From Caulobacter sp. X (lineage in GTDB: Bacteria > Pseudomonadota > Alphaproteobacteria > Caulobacterales > Caulobacteraceae): a DNA stretch of 64,000 nucleotides. The stretch is from assembly GCF_002742635.1 (NCBI RefSeq), contig NZ_PEGF01000001.1:1054001-1118000 (forward strand), written 5' to 3'. Position 1 is the first letter of the stretch, and each line of letters starts with the position of its first letter. Below are positions 8,906 through 16,856 of this stretch, one piece after another. The notes under the pieces were generated by a model that searched no databases, was not told where the DNA came from, and worked only from the letters and a program-made list of their open reading frames with translations. The translations under genes were made by a program, and so were the position numbers.

Positions 8906-10534
8906 CTAGGTCTCGTTAGCCCGTCGAGCGATCAGCCCCGCGCAGACCGGCATCTCGCCCTCGCCCCCCAGGTTGACGCCGTCGACCAGCCTCCAGCCGT
9001 CGGGCAGCGACCAGGCGACCGCCTCGTGCCCCAGGTTGAAGGCCAGCAGCAGCGCGTCCGCCCCCTCCCCGCGCTGGAAGATCAGCAGCGGGCTGTTGGT
9101 GTCGAGGAAGGTGATCGCGCCCGTGCGCAGCGCCGGGTGGCTGCGGCGCAAGGCGATCAGGCGGCGCGCGACATGCAGGGTCGAGTTCGGGTCCGCCTCC
9201 TGCGCGTCAACGGCCAGCGGCAGGTGCTCGGGATCGACCGGCAGCCAGGGCTCGACCGCCGAGAAGCCGGCGTTCAGAGAATGGGCCAGCCAGGGCATGG
9301 GCGTGCGAGCCCCGTCGCGACCTAGCGTCTGCGGCCAATTGGCGATGGCTTCGGGATCCTGCAGCCGCTCGAACGGCACATTGGCCTGAGGCAGGCCCAA
9401 TTCCTCGCCCTGATAGACGAAGACATTGCCCCGCAGGCCCATCAGCAGCAGCAGGGCCATCTCGGCGAAGGCCTTGCGGTCGCGGCCCTCGGCCCAACGC
9501 GACACCGCGCGCGGGGCGTCGTGGTTCGAGAAGGTCCAGGACGGCCAGCCCTCCCCGTCCGCGCCGGGCCACATGGCCGCGCCCTGCGGGATCATGTCGC
9601 CGGTCAGCTTGTCGGCGTAGAGATAGAGGAAGCCATAGGCGCTGTTCAGACGGTCCTCGCCCGCCGTGAACAGCTTCATCTCGCGGTCAGCGTGGTCGCC
9701 GCCCACCTCGGCGACCGAGAACCGGCCGCCCGCCGCGTCGGTCAGCGCCCGGATGCGCGACAGGAACTTCGGGATGTCGGCGTGGCTCTGGTTGTGGATC
9801 TTGTCCTGGAAATCGAACGGCCGCGTGCGTTTTCCGCCCGGCGGCAGCGGCGGATTGTCGGTCAGGGCCGGGTCGTGCATCGAGAAGTTGATGGCGTCGA
9901 AGCGGAAGCCGTCGACGCCCTTGTCGATCCAGAACTGGGTGACGGCCAGCAGCGCGTCCTGGACCGCCGGATTGTGCAGGTTCAGCTGCGGCTGGCTGCT
10001 GAGGAAATTGTGCATGTAGTACTGGCCGCGACGGGCGTCCCAGGTCCAGGCCGGGCCGCCGAACACCGACTGCCAGTTGCTGGGCGGGCTGCCGTCGGGC
10101 TTGGCGTCAGCCCAGACGAACCAGTCGGCCTTGGCGTTGGTCCGATCCTGCCGGCTCTCGGCGAACCAGGGGTGCTCCTCCGAGGTGTGCGAGAAGACGA
10201 GATCGATGATGATCTTCAGGTCCAGCGCGTGAGCCTTGGCGATCAGGGCGTCGAAGTCGGCCAAGGTCCCAAAGATCGGGTCGACATCGCGATAGTCCGA
10301 GACGTCGTAGCCGAAGTCCTTCATCGGCGACTTGAAGAACGGCGACAGCCACACGCCCTCGACGCCCAGCGAGGCGATGTGCTCGAGGCGGCCCGTGATC
10401 CCCGGCAGGTCGCCGACGCCATCGCCGTTCGAGTCGGCGAAGCTGCGCGGATAGACCTGATAGATCACCGCCCCGCGCCACCACTCGCTCATCAAGGTCT
10501 CCGCACGGGGCTTGGCTAGAACTTCAACGGTCAC
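8906..10534 (-). CDS. Alpha-glucosidase (GH13, oligo-1,6/maltose type)
   Basis: A 542-residue cytoplasmic-type enzyme without a signal peptide. GH13 conserved regions are visible: DLVFSHTSEEHPWF, GFRFDAINF with the nucleophile Asp, SVAEVGG with the acid Glu, and FSNHDAPR with the third carboxylate. The starting region WWRGAVIYQVYPRSFADSNG is that of alpha-glucosidases acting on maltose and short maltodextrins. The frame stays open for 314 more codons antisense to nothing real. I chose the GTG whose GTGA overlaps the stop of the upstream amylase and which has GAGGGACG before it, so the two are translationally coupled. Confidence 0.9.
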   Translation of the reverse strand: MTVEVLAKPRAETLMSEWWRGAVIYQVYPRSFADSNGDGVGDLPGITGRLEHIASLGVEGVWLSPFFKSPMKDFGYDVSDYRDVDPIFGTLADFDALIAKAHALDLKIIIDLVFSHTSEEHPWFAESRQDRTNAKADWFVWADAKPDGSPPSNWQSVFGGPAWTWDARRGQYYMHNFLSSQPQLNLHNPAVQDALLAVTQFWIDKGVDGFRFDAINFSMHDPALTDNPPLPPGGKRTRPFDFQDKIHNQSHADIPKFLSRIRALTDAAGGRFSVAEVGGDHADREMKLFTAGEDRLNSAYGFLYLYADKLTGDMIPQGAAMWPGADGEGWPSWTFSNHDAPRAVSRWAEGRDRKAFAEMALLLLMGLRGNVFVYQGEELGLPQANVPFERLQDPEAIANWPQTLGRDGARTPMPWLAHSLNAGFSAVEPWLPVDPEHLPLAVDAQEADPNSTLHVARRLIALRRSHPALRTGAITFLDTNSPLLIFQRGEGADALLLAFNLGHEAVAWSLPDGWRLVDGVNLGGEGEMPVCAGLIARRANET

Positions 10535-12330
10535 GGTCGTCCCTCGGAAACGCATAGCATGTAGTCGAGCGGCGCAAGCTCGACGGAATAGCTGCCCGGC
10601 GCGGCGGCGCTGGGCTGGCAGGCGCCGCGCAGAGCGCGCCAGGACGCCGAACCGGCCTCGACCTGGACATTCGCCCGGATCGGCTTGTCGCTGGTGTTGA
10701 AGACAGCCAGAACCTCGGTCCCCGCCAGCAGGCGCGAGAAGGCGAAGAGGCCCGGCTGCTGGTCGGCGACGCGCGTCACCTGACGGCCCTCGCGCAAGGC
10801 CGGCGTCGCGGCGCGCAGGCGGGCCAGCTCGGAGATCCGCCGGTAGAGGACGCCTTGCGGATCGAAGGCCGATCTCGGCCCGGTCGTCGCCGTGCCGATC
10901 AGACGATTGTCGTTGTAGCTGGCGACCTGGCTCGGGAACATGTCCTCGCGCGCGTCGGCATAGTCGCCATCGCCGGTGAAGCCCTGCTCGTCGCCATAAT
11001 AGATCGTCGGGACGCCGCGCGCGGTCAGCAGGATGGCGTTGGCCAGGGTCGCGCGCGCGAGGAGCTCCCCGTCGCCGATTCCTGGGCAGGCCTTCGCCAG
11101 GAACCAACCGATGCGCCCCATGTCGTGGTTGCCCAGGAAGGTCGGCAGCTGAAGAGCGCCCGCCGCGCCGCCCTCGTAGACGGAATCGGCCGCGAAGACC
11201 CGCGCCAACCGCTCCGGCCCCGCCCTGCCTGTGAGGACGTCGGTCACGGCCGCCTGAAAGGCGAAGTCCAGCACCGCCGGCAGCTTGTCGACGCGCGTGT
11301 GGCTGGCCAGGATCGCGGGGTCGGGATCGAACACCTCGCCGAAGATGTGGAAGTTCGGGATGCCCCTGGCCTTGGCGCGGGCCAGCATGGCCGGGACGAA
11401 GGCTTGCCAGAACTCGGGGTTCACATGGCGAGCGGTGTCGATGCGGAAGCCGTCGATCCCGAACTCGTCGATCCACTTTCCGTAGACGTGGATGAAGCCC
11501 CGCACGACGCGCGGATTCTCGGTGAAGACGTCGTCCAGGGTGGCGAAGTCACCGGTCAGCGAGCTCTCCCCCGCGAACGTGCTCTCGCCCCGGTTATGGT
11601 AGTAGATCGGATCGTTCAGCCATTCGGGCGTCTTGGCGCGCTCCTGGTCGCGCGGAACGAACGGCGTGTAGGCCCAGTCCGGCCGCGTCAGCTTGGCGAA
11701 GTCCTTGCCGTCGAAGCCGGCATTGATCGCCGGTCCGGCCGCCCCGCCCCTTCGCGTGTAGGGATAGTCGGCGACGCTCCGATAAGGACAATGCCCCTCC
11801 GGACATTCGCGGTACTGGATGACGTCGGCCGTGTGGTTCACGACGATGTCCATGTAGACCTTCAGCCCCCGCGCGTGGGCGGCGTCGACCAGGGCCTTGA
11901 AGTCGGCCTTGGTCCCGAAGTGCGGATCGACGTCGGTAAAGTCGGTGATCCAGTAGCCGTGATGCGCCGCCGACTCGTGGCCCGGCGCGCCCTGCACCGG
12001 CTTATTCGTGAAGATCGGCGCCAGCCAGATCGCCGTCGCGCCTAGGCCCTGGATGTAGTCCAGCCGGCGGGTCGCGCCCTTCAGGTCGCCGCCGTGATAG
12101 AAGCTGGCCCGCGTCGGATCGAAGCCGTCGACCAGCGCCCCCCGGTTCGGACCGCCATGGTCGTTGGCCAGGTCGCCATTCTCGAAGCGGTCGGGCAGCA
12201 GGAAGTAGATCACCTCATCCCGCGGCTTGCGCTGCAGATAAGGCGCGGGCGCGGAAAGCGCTGAGGCGGCGATGGCGCTCAAGCTCAAGGCGGCCAGCAG
12301 TGTGCGTCGCCAAGGCGTCATGATCGGCAT
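10531..12330 (-). CDS. Exported alpha-amylase family enzyme (GH13)
   Basis: A 599-residue secreted enzyme. The signal peptide covers about residues 1-26 (LLAALSLSAIAASALSA). Conserved regions are DIVVNHTADV, GFRIDTARH (nucleophile), HIFGEVFD (acid/base) and FLGNHDMGR. The opening YFLLPDRFENGD and a C-terminal beta domain are typical of cyclomaltodextrinase/neopullulanase-like members. The start has a strong GGAGGGAGCG site. It is the first gene of the operon that continues into the alpha-glucosidase, and it faces the TonB receptor across a shared promoter region. It probably shortens starch fragments in the periplasm or outside. Confidence 0.9.
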   Translation of the reverse strand: MPIMTPWRRTLLAALSLSAIAASALSAPAPYLQRKPRDEVIYFLLPDRFENGDLANDHGGPNRGALVDGFDPTRASFYHGGDLKGATRRLDYIQGLGATAIWLAPIFTNKPVQGAPGHESAAHHGYWITDFTDVDPHFGTKADFKALVDAAHARGLKVYMDIVVNHTADVIQYRECPEGHCPYRSVADYPYTRRGGAAGPAINAGFDGKDFAKLTRPDWAYTPFVPRDQERAKTPEWLNDPIYYHNRGESTFAGESSLTGDFATLDDVFTENPRVVRGFIHVYGKWIDEFGIDGFRIDTARHVNPEFWQAFVPAMLARAKARGIPNFHIFGEVFDPDPAILASHTRVDKLPAVLDFAFQAAVTDVLTGRAGPERLARVFAADSVYEGGAAGALQLPTFLGNHDMGRIGWFLAKACPGIGDGELLARATLANAILLTARGVPTIYYGDEQGFTGDGDYADAREDMFPSQVASYNDNRLIGTATTGPRSAFDPQGVLYRRISELARLRAATPALREGRQVTRVADQQPGLFAFSRLLAGTEVLAVFNTSDKPIRANVQVEAGSASWRALRGACQPSAAAPGSYSVELAPLDYMLCVSEGRP

Positions 12331-12367
12331 CGCTCCCTCCCCGCGCCCGGTTATCGCCGGACCTCCG

Positions 12368-12393
12368 CTGCAATTCTTTGCAAGAATTTGCAG
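12368..12393. promoter_or_regulatory. Near-palindromic candidate operator (TTTGCA core)
   Basis: A 26-base near-dyad centred on CTTTGCAAG, with arms CTGCAATT and AATTTGCAG. It differs from perfect symmetry by a one-base gap in the left arm. It lies 38 bases upstream of the amylase start and resembles the sites in the regulator's own promoter region. Confidence 0.5.
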
Positions 12394-12563
12394 GGCCGGA
12401 GCGAGCCTGTCAATCCGCGTTCTCAGGCCGATTTGCGGCGATTTTCCACCTACGTCCAGCGCGACAAGTGGGACAAATAGGCCACATATCGCCGAAACCA
12501 CGCGCAGGCGGGCATCCCACTCGCGCCGATTTGCACTTTTTTGGGTTGATTACATCGGATTAA

Positions 12564-12578
12564 TTTGCAGTAATTTTC
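12564..12578 (+). promoter_or_regulatory. Candidate operator upstream of the TonB receptor gene
   Basis: TTTGCAGTAATTTTC, 56 bases before the receptor ATG, matches the site at 7125-7139 at 12 of 15 positions. Confidence 0.4.
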
Positions 12579-12633
12579 ATCAACGGCCCGCCGCATCCAC
12601 AAAGCGCAGAGCCGGACAGGGAGGGCGAGACTC

Positions 12634-15360
12634 ATGAGCACTGCAATTTCGCGCCGCCGCGCCTGGCTGATGACCGGCGCAGCCACGGGCTTGGCGCTGA
12701 CCGTCGCGCTGGCCGGTTCGGCCCAGGCGCAGACCGCCGCCCCCGCGCCGCAAGACAACGCGCAAGTCGAAGAAGTCGTGGTCACCGGCATCCGTCGCGG
12801 CATCGAAGGCGCCATCTCGCTGAAGAAAAGCTCGACCTCGATCGTCGAAGCGGTCTCGGCCGAAGACATCGGCAAGCTGCCGGACATGTCGATCGCCGAG
12901 TCGATCGCGCGCCTGCCAGGGTTGACTGCACAGCGCCTGGACGGCCGCGGCCAGGTCATCTCGATCCGGGGCCTTGCGCCCGACTTCACCACCGCCCTGC
13001 TGAACGGCCGCGAGCAGGTCTCGACCGGCGACAACCGCGGGGTCGAGTTCGACCAGTATCCGTCGGAACTACTGAGCGCGGTCGTCGTCTACAAGACCCC
13101 GGACGCCGGCCTGATCGGCCAGGGCCTGGCCGGCACCGCCGACATGCGCACCGTCCGCCCGCTGGCCTTCGGCAAGCGCGCCCTCGCCGTCGGCGCCCGC
13201 TACGAGTGGAACGACATCGGCGCCCTGAACGCCGGGACCAAGTCGCACGGCAACCGCCTCAGCGTCTCGTACATCGACCAGTTCATGGACGGTAAGCTGG
13301 GCCTGGCCCTGGGCTACGCCCACATGGAGTCGCCCTATCAGGCCGAGCGCTGGAATAGCTGGGGCTACCCCACCGACGCGGCCGGCAATCTGGTGATCGG
13401 CGGCGCCAAGCCGTACGTCCAGTCCAGCATGCTCAAGCGCGACGGTTTCATCGGCGTGGTCGAGTTCGCGCCGACCGACCGCTTCACCTCATCGCTGGAC
13501 GTCTTCTATTCGGAGTTCAACAACCACCAGATCCAACGCGGCGTCGAACTGCCCTTGGTCTGGGGCGGCGTCCCGCTGACCAATTCCAAGGTCTCGAACG
13601 GCATGGTCGTCGGCGGCGCCTTCAACGGCGTCAAGGGCGTGGTGCGCAACGACGGCAACGACCGCGACGCCACGATCAAGTCCCTGGGCTGGAACAACAA
13701 GTGGGAGCTGGGCGACGCCTGGACCCTGGTGACCGACCTCTCCTGGTCCAAGGTCGAGCGCACCGACCAGGTCGTCGAGTCCTATTCGGGCACGGGCCGC
13801 GCCGGCGTCGGCGCCACCGACAACATGACCTTCATGATGGACGGCGACGGCAAGGCGATCTTCACCTCAACGCTGAACTACGCCGACGCCAACCAGATCA
13901 AGCTGACCAGCCCGCAAGGCTGGGGCGGCGACATCATCACCGGCGGCCAGGATGGCTATCTGAACCAGCCGACCATCGAGGACGAGCTGAAGACCGGCCG
14001 CTTCTCGATCACCCGCGACCTGGACAAGGGCCTCTCCAGCGTCGAGCTGGGCGCCAGCTACAGCGAACGCACCAAGGGCCTGGTCAACGACGAGTGGTTC
14101 CTGCGCGCCAAGGGCTCGCCGGCCAGCGTCACGATCCCCTCCTCGGCCATCGTCGGAACGACCTCGCTGGGCTTCATCGGCCTGGGCAATGTAATCAGCT
14201 ACGACCCGTTCGCGCTGATCAAGTCCGGCGCCTATGACCTGGTCCGCAACCCGAACGCCGATGTGCTGGTCAAGAGCTGGGACGTCGAGGAGAAGGTCGC
14301 GATTGGCTACCTGAAGGCCAATATCGACGCCGACCTGGGCGGCGTGCCGGTGACCGGCAACTTTGGCTTCCAGGTCGTGCACACCGACCAGGGCTCCACC
14401 GCCCTGGGCGCCAGCGGCACCGGCAGCGGCGTCGTTCGCGCCAACCTCTCGGGCGGCAAGAAGTACGTCGACTTCCTGCCCAGCGTGAACCTGCGCTTCG
14501 CCCTGCCGGGCGAGCAAAGCCTGCGCTTCGCGGTCGCCCGGACCTTGGCCCGTCCGCGCATGGACCAGATGCGCGCCAGCAAGACCTTCACCTACGACCA
14601 GGCCAAGGCTGGCAACAGCAACATCAACTTCTCGCCCTGGAGCGGGACCGGCGGCAATCCGGAGCTCGAGCCCTGGCGCGCCGACGCCTATGACGTCTCG
14701 TACGAGAAGTACTTCGGCCGTCAGGCCTACGTGTCGCTCGCCGCCTTCTACAAGGACCTGAAGACCTACGTTTACGACCAGAGCGTCATCTTCGACTTCA
14801 CCGGCTTCCCGATCGGCGGCGGGCCGGAGCCGGCGACGCGTCAGGGTCTCGTGACCACGCCGCAGAACGGCAAGGGCGGCTCGCTGAAGGGCGTCGAGTT
14901 CGCCGTCTCCATGCCGGGCGCGCTGCTGACCCCGATGCTGGACGGTTTCGGCGCGACCTTCAGCGCCTCCTACACCGACAGCTCGATCCAGCCGAACCCC
15001 AGCGACAAGACCCAGCCGATCCCGGGTCTCTCGAAGACCGTCGCCAACCTGACCGTCTATTACGAGAAGAACGGCTTCTCGTTCCGGATCAGCGACCGCT
15101 ATCGGTCCAAGTTCCTGGGCGAGGTCACCGGCTTCGGCAACGGCCGCAACTACCGGATGGTCAAGGGCGAGTCCGTCGTCGACAGCCAGATCGGCTACAC
15201 CTTCAACGAAGGTCCGATGCAGGGGCTGTCGGTGCTGGCCCAGGTCAACAACCTGACCGACGAGCCGTTCACCACCTACCAGAACAACGACACCCGCCAG
15301 GTGATCGACTACCAGCGCTACGGCCGCACCTACCTGATCGGCCTGTCGTACAAGTTCTAG
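12634..15360 (+). CDS. malA: TonB-dependent receptor for maltodextrins (MalA-like)
   Basis: A 908-residue outer-membrane receptor. It has a signal peptide ending near AGSAQAQ (about residue 33), a TonB box VEEVVVTG at about residues 45-52, a plug domain with SIAESIARLPGLTAQR and VISIRGLAPDFTTALLNGRE, and a 22-strand barrel ending in TYLIGLSYKF with a terminal aromatic. C. crescentus MalA, a receptor in the same kind of locus, takes up maltodextrins with ExbBD; the name is by analogy. It is monocistronic and followed by a good terminator. Three strong internal tandem features of a carbohydrate-type receptor (large plug N-terminus, no CarboxypepD domain) are consistent with this. Confidence 0.9.
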   Translation: MSTAISRRRAWLMTGAATGLALTVALAGSAQAQTAAPAPQDNAQVEEVVVTGIRRGIEGAISLKKSSTSIVEAVSAEDIGKLPDMSIAESIARLPGLTAQRLDGRGQVISIRGLAPDFTTALLNGREQVSTGDNRGVEFDQYPSELLSAVVVYKTPDAGLIGQGLAGTADMRTVRPLAFGKRALAVGARYEWNDIGALNAGTKSHGNRLSVSYIDQFMDGKLGLALGYAHMESPYQAERWNSWGYPTDAAGNLVIGGAKPYVQSSMLKRDGFIGVVEFAPTDRFTSSLDVFYSEFNNHQIQRGVELPLVWGGVPLTNSKVSNGMVVGGAFNGVKGVVRNDGNDRDATIKSLGWNNKWELGDAWTLVTDLSWSKVERTDQVVESYSGTGRAGVGATDNMTFMMDGDGKAIFTSTLNYADANQIKLTSPQGWGGDIITGGQDGYLNQPTIEDELKTGRFSITRDLDKGLSSVELGASYSERTKGLVNDEWFLRAKGSPASVTIPSSAIVGTTSLGFIGLGNVISYDPFALIKSGAYDLVRNPNADVLVKSWDVEEKVAIGYLKANIDADLGGVPVTGNFGFQVVHTDQGSTALGASGTGSGVVRANLSGGKKYVDFLPSVNLRFALPGEQSLRFAVARTLARPRMDQMRASKTFTYDQAKAGNSNINFSPWSGTGGNPELEPWRADAYDVSYEKYFGRQAYVSLAAFYKDLKTYVYDQSVIFDFTGFPIGGGPEPATRQGLVTTPQNGKGGSLKGVEFAVSMPGALLTPMLDGFGATFSASYTDSSIQPNPSDKTQPIPGLSKTVANLTVYYEKNGFSFRISDRYRSKFLGEVTGFGNGRNYRMVKGESVVDSQIGYTFNEGPMQGLSVLAQVNNLTDEPFTTYQNNDTRQVIDYQRYGRTYLIGLSYKF

Positions 15361-15377
15361 CCCCCTTTCCTTCCCCC

Positions 15378-15429
15378 GAGAGCCTGTCCGTTTCTGATGG
15401 CGACATCAGAAACGGGTCAACAGGCTCTC
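15378..15429. repeat. Long nested inverted repeat after the TonB receptor gene
   Basis: GAGAGCCTGT (15378-15387) pairs perfectly with ACAGGCTCTC (15420-15429), and inside it GTTTCTGAT pairs with ATCAGAAAC around a six-base loop. It begins 17 bases after the receptor stop. No T-run follows, so it may protect the mRNA end or be a repeat rather than a terminator. Confidence 0.6.
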
Positions 15430-15444
15430 TCACTTAGAGCGTTT

Positions 15445-15493
15445 GGAGCATGGCGGGCGGCGAAACCGCTCACACTTTCGCCTGCCATGCTCC
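15445..15493. repeat. Extragenic palindromic repeat, copy A
   Basis: GGAGCATGGC (15445-15454) pairs with GCCATGCTCC (15484-15493), and inner GGCGAAA pairs with TTTCGCC. The loop contains AACCGCTCACACT (15464-15476), which recurs exactly in a similar hairpin at 58831-58879. It is probably a dispersed intergenic repeat family of this genus. Confidence 0.6.
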
Positions 15494-15505
15494 AGGCGCC
15501 TTGAG

Positions 15506-15540
15506 CCCTCGCCGGTCCTGCCCGGCGAGGGTTTTCTTTT
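15506..15540 (+). terminator. Intrinsic terminator of the TonB receptor gene
   Basis: A perfect 10-bp stem CCCTCGCCGG / CCGGCGAGGG with a 6-base loop is followed by TTTTCTTTT. It separates the receptor gene from the convergent phage-tail locus. Confidence 0.85.
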
Positions 15541-15548
15541 GGCTGGCG

Positions 15549-15785
15549 CTAGGGCTTGGGCTCGGCCGAAACGGCTTGCGGCGCCGGGGGACAGGCGCGG
15601 GTCACCTTCAGCGCGCCGCCTCCGGGCTGGGCCTTGTCGAGGGTCAGGTCGACGGTGCGCTCGCAGCCCTCGTTCAGGATCTGGACCGCGCGCGCCAGGG
15701 TGACGGGATCGGCGGCCAGACCCGCGCAGCCAGACAGCATGACGGCCATGACGAGGCCCGCCATCGGGCCGATGATGTGTTTCAT
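15549..15785 (-). CDS. Small lipoprotein at the end of the tail locus (possible o-spanin)
   Basis: A 78-residue protein with a lipobox signal sequence (GLVMAVMLSGC, Cys about residue 20) and a short proline-rich tail. It is the last gene of the phage-tail cluster, 28 bases after the endolysin, with AGGGAG before its start. Outer-membrane spanins (Rz1) are small lipoproteins in just this setting, so it may complete lysis together with the coiled-coil protein two genes upstream. Only the lipoprotein nature is visible; the spanin role is inferred from context. Confidence 0.6.
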   Translation of the reverse strand: MKHIIGPMAGLVMAVMLSGCAGLAADPVTLARAVQILNEGCERTVDLTLDKAQPGGGALKVTRACPPAPQAVSAEPKP

Positions 15786-15813
15786 CGCAAAACTCCCTTT
15801 AAGGGTTTGGGGA

Positions 15814-16362
15814 TCAGGCCGCGTGACCCAGGAAGACGGCGCGCTCGGCCTCGCGGCGGGCGACCAGGCCCGGCAGCTCGCGGCCGCCGGCGAAGCGCCA
15901 CAGGCGGAAGGCGTCGGCCGCCCCCGCGACGTCGCCGGCGATCAGCTTTCGGCGCACGCTGCTGTCGGCGAAGTCGGGACCGCCGCCGACCTCCCCGACG
16001 CCGATGTTGTAGGCCAGGCTGACCATCGCCCCCAGCTGACCGTCGCTCAGCGGCGTGCGGGGAAACAGCGCGACGACCTTGTCGCAGACGGCCTGGGCGT
16101 CGGCCTTCAGCAAGGCGTCGGCGTCCGCCCGGACCATCCCCGCCGGCCAGCGCGCGCGCCACAGCCGATAGGCGGTCTCGCGGTCGCGGACAGGCTTGCC
16201 GGCGACGAACAGCGCATGGCCCCAGCCGACGGTGTAGAGGCCGACCGGATCGGCCTGAGGCTCCAGCACGGCGGTCGCCTTGTCGCCGTCGTGCAGCCCC
16301 TCGAACCGCTTGATCAGCGCGAGCGCGCAGGCGGGAACGCCCCGCGCCGAGGGCGTGGGCAT
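15814..16362 (-). CDS. Phage-type endolysin (GH24 lysozyme)
   Basis: A 182-residue muramidase with the T4/R21 lysozyme signature. The catalytic Glu is in LIKRFEGLHDG, and VGLYTVGWGHAL plus LSDGQLGAMVSLAYNIGVG follow as in GH24 enzymes. No cleavable signal peptide is evident, so release needs a holin or a SAR-like mechanism. It lies between a coiled-coil membrane-anchored protein and a small lipoprotein, giving a three-gene lysis cassette. It would cut host peptidoglycan to free particles made by the tail locus. Confidence 0.88.
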   Translation of the reverse strand: MPTPSARGVPACALALIKRFEGLHDGDKATAVLEPQADPVGLYTVGWGHALFVAGKPVRDRETAYRLWRARWPAGMVRADADALLKADAQAVCDKVVALFPRTPLSDGQLGAMVSLAYNIGVGEVGGGPDFADSSVRRKLIAGDVAGAADAFRLWRFAGGRELPGLVARREAERAVFLGHAA

Positions 16363-16396
16363 GGTTGGGGTCCTTTCGTGGGAGGTGGTTAGGCGG

Positions 16397-16828
16397 TCAG
16401 CCGACCGCGGGGGTGACGACCGGCTTGTCGCCGGCCGCCACTTCGAAGTGCTGGGACGAAGGCTCGTCGGCCAGGCCGTGGACGGCCAGGACGCGGCGAT
16501 AGGCCGAGACCTTAGCCTCCAGCTGGCGCTTCTCGCCCTCCAGGAGGGCGATGCGGGCGTCCTTGTCGAGGATCATGCGGCTATGCTCGCGGCGCAGGTC
16601 GCTCAGCTCGGCCTCGACCTGTTCGAGGCGCTGAGCCAGGCGTTCGGCCTCCTCGCGCAGGGTGTGGATCACCCCCGAGGCGGCGTCCTGCGCCATCTGC
16701 ATCAGATCCGCCTCGGCCCTGCGGGCCAGAGCCCGCCGGCCGAGGAGATCCTTGATCACCGCATAGACCCCCGGCGCGGCCACCACGGCGTAGGGCCACG
16801 TCTTGGCGAGGGCTGTGGGGAGGTCCAT
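16397..16828 (-). CDS. Membrane-anchored coiled-coil protein (holin or i-spanin candidate)
   Basis: A 143-residue protein with one weak N-terminal hydrophobic segment (WPYAVVAAPGVYAVI, residues 11-25). A long charged coiled coil follows at about residues 40-115 (EEAERLAQRLEQVEAELSD and similar heptads). One anchor plus coiled coil is the plan of inner-membrane spanins (Rz), and the next genes are an endolysin and a lipoprotein. Members described as phage holin-like share this layout too. No strong Shine-Dalgarno sequence is visible. Either reading keeps it in the lysis cassette. Confidence 0.5.
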   Translation of the reverse strand: MDLPTALAKTWPYAVVAAPGVYAVIKDLLGRRALARRAEADLMQMAQDAASGVIHTLREEAERLAQRLEQVEAELSDLRREHSRMILDKDARIALLEGEKRQLEAKVSAYRRVLAVHGLADEPSSQHFEVAAGDKPVVTPAVG

Positions 16829-16856
16829 GGGGGTTAGGGCTGGGCGTTAGACCCGC

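Larger units (their letters stand above)
12331..12633. promoter_or_regulatory. Divergent control region between amylase operon and TonB receptor gene
   Basis: This 303-base stretch has no gene. It contains two TTTGCA-N2-A sites (12377-12391 and 12564-12578), the first at the centre of a larger near-palindrome. The receptor gene start is preceded by AGGGAGGG. By analogy with the MalY/LacI region it should be controlled by the same regulator. Confidence 0.6.

Noticed and set aside
10535-11476. Upstream extension of the alpha-glucosidase frame
   Set aside because: The extension lies antisense-free but in another frame of the amylase gene; the GTGA start with a ribosome binding site is better.
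15378-15429. The nested hairpin as the transcription terminator of the receptor gene
   Set aside because: No T-run follows it; the hairpin at 15506-15540 has one and is the better terminator.
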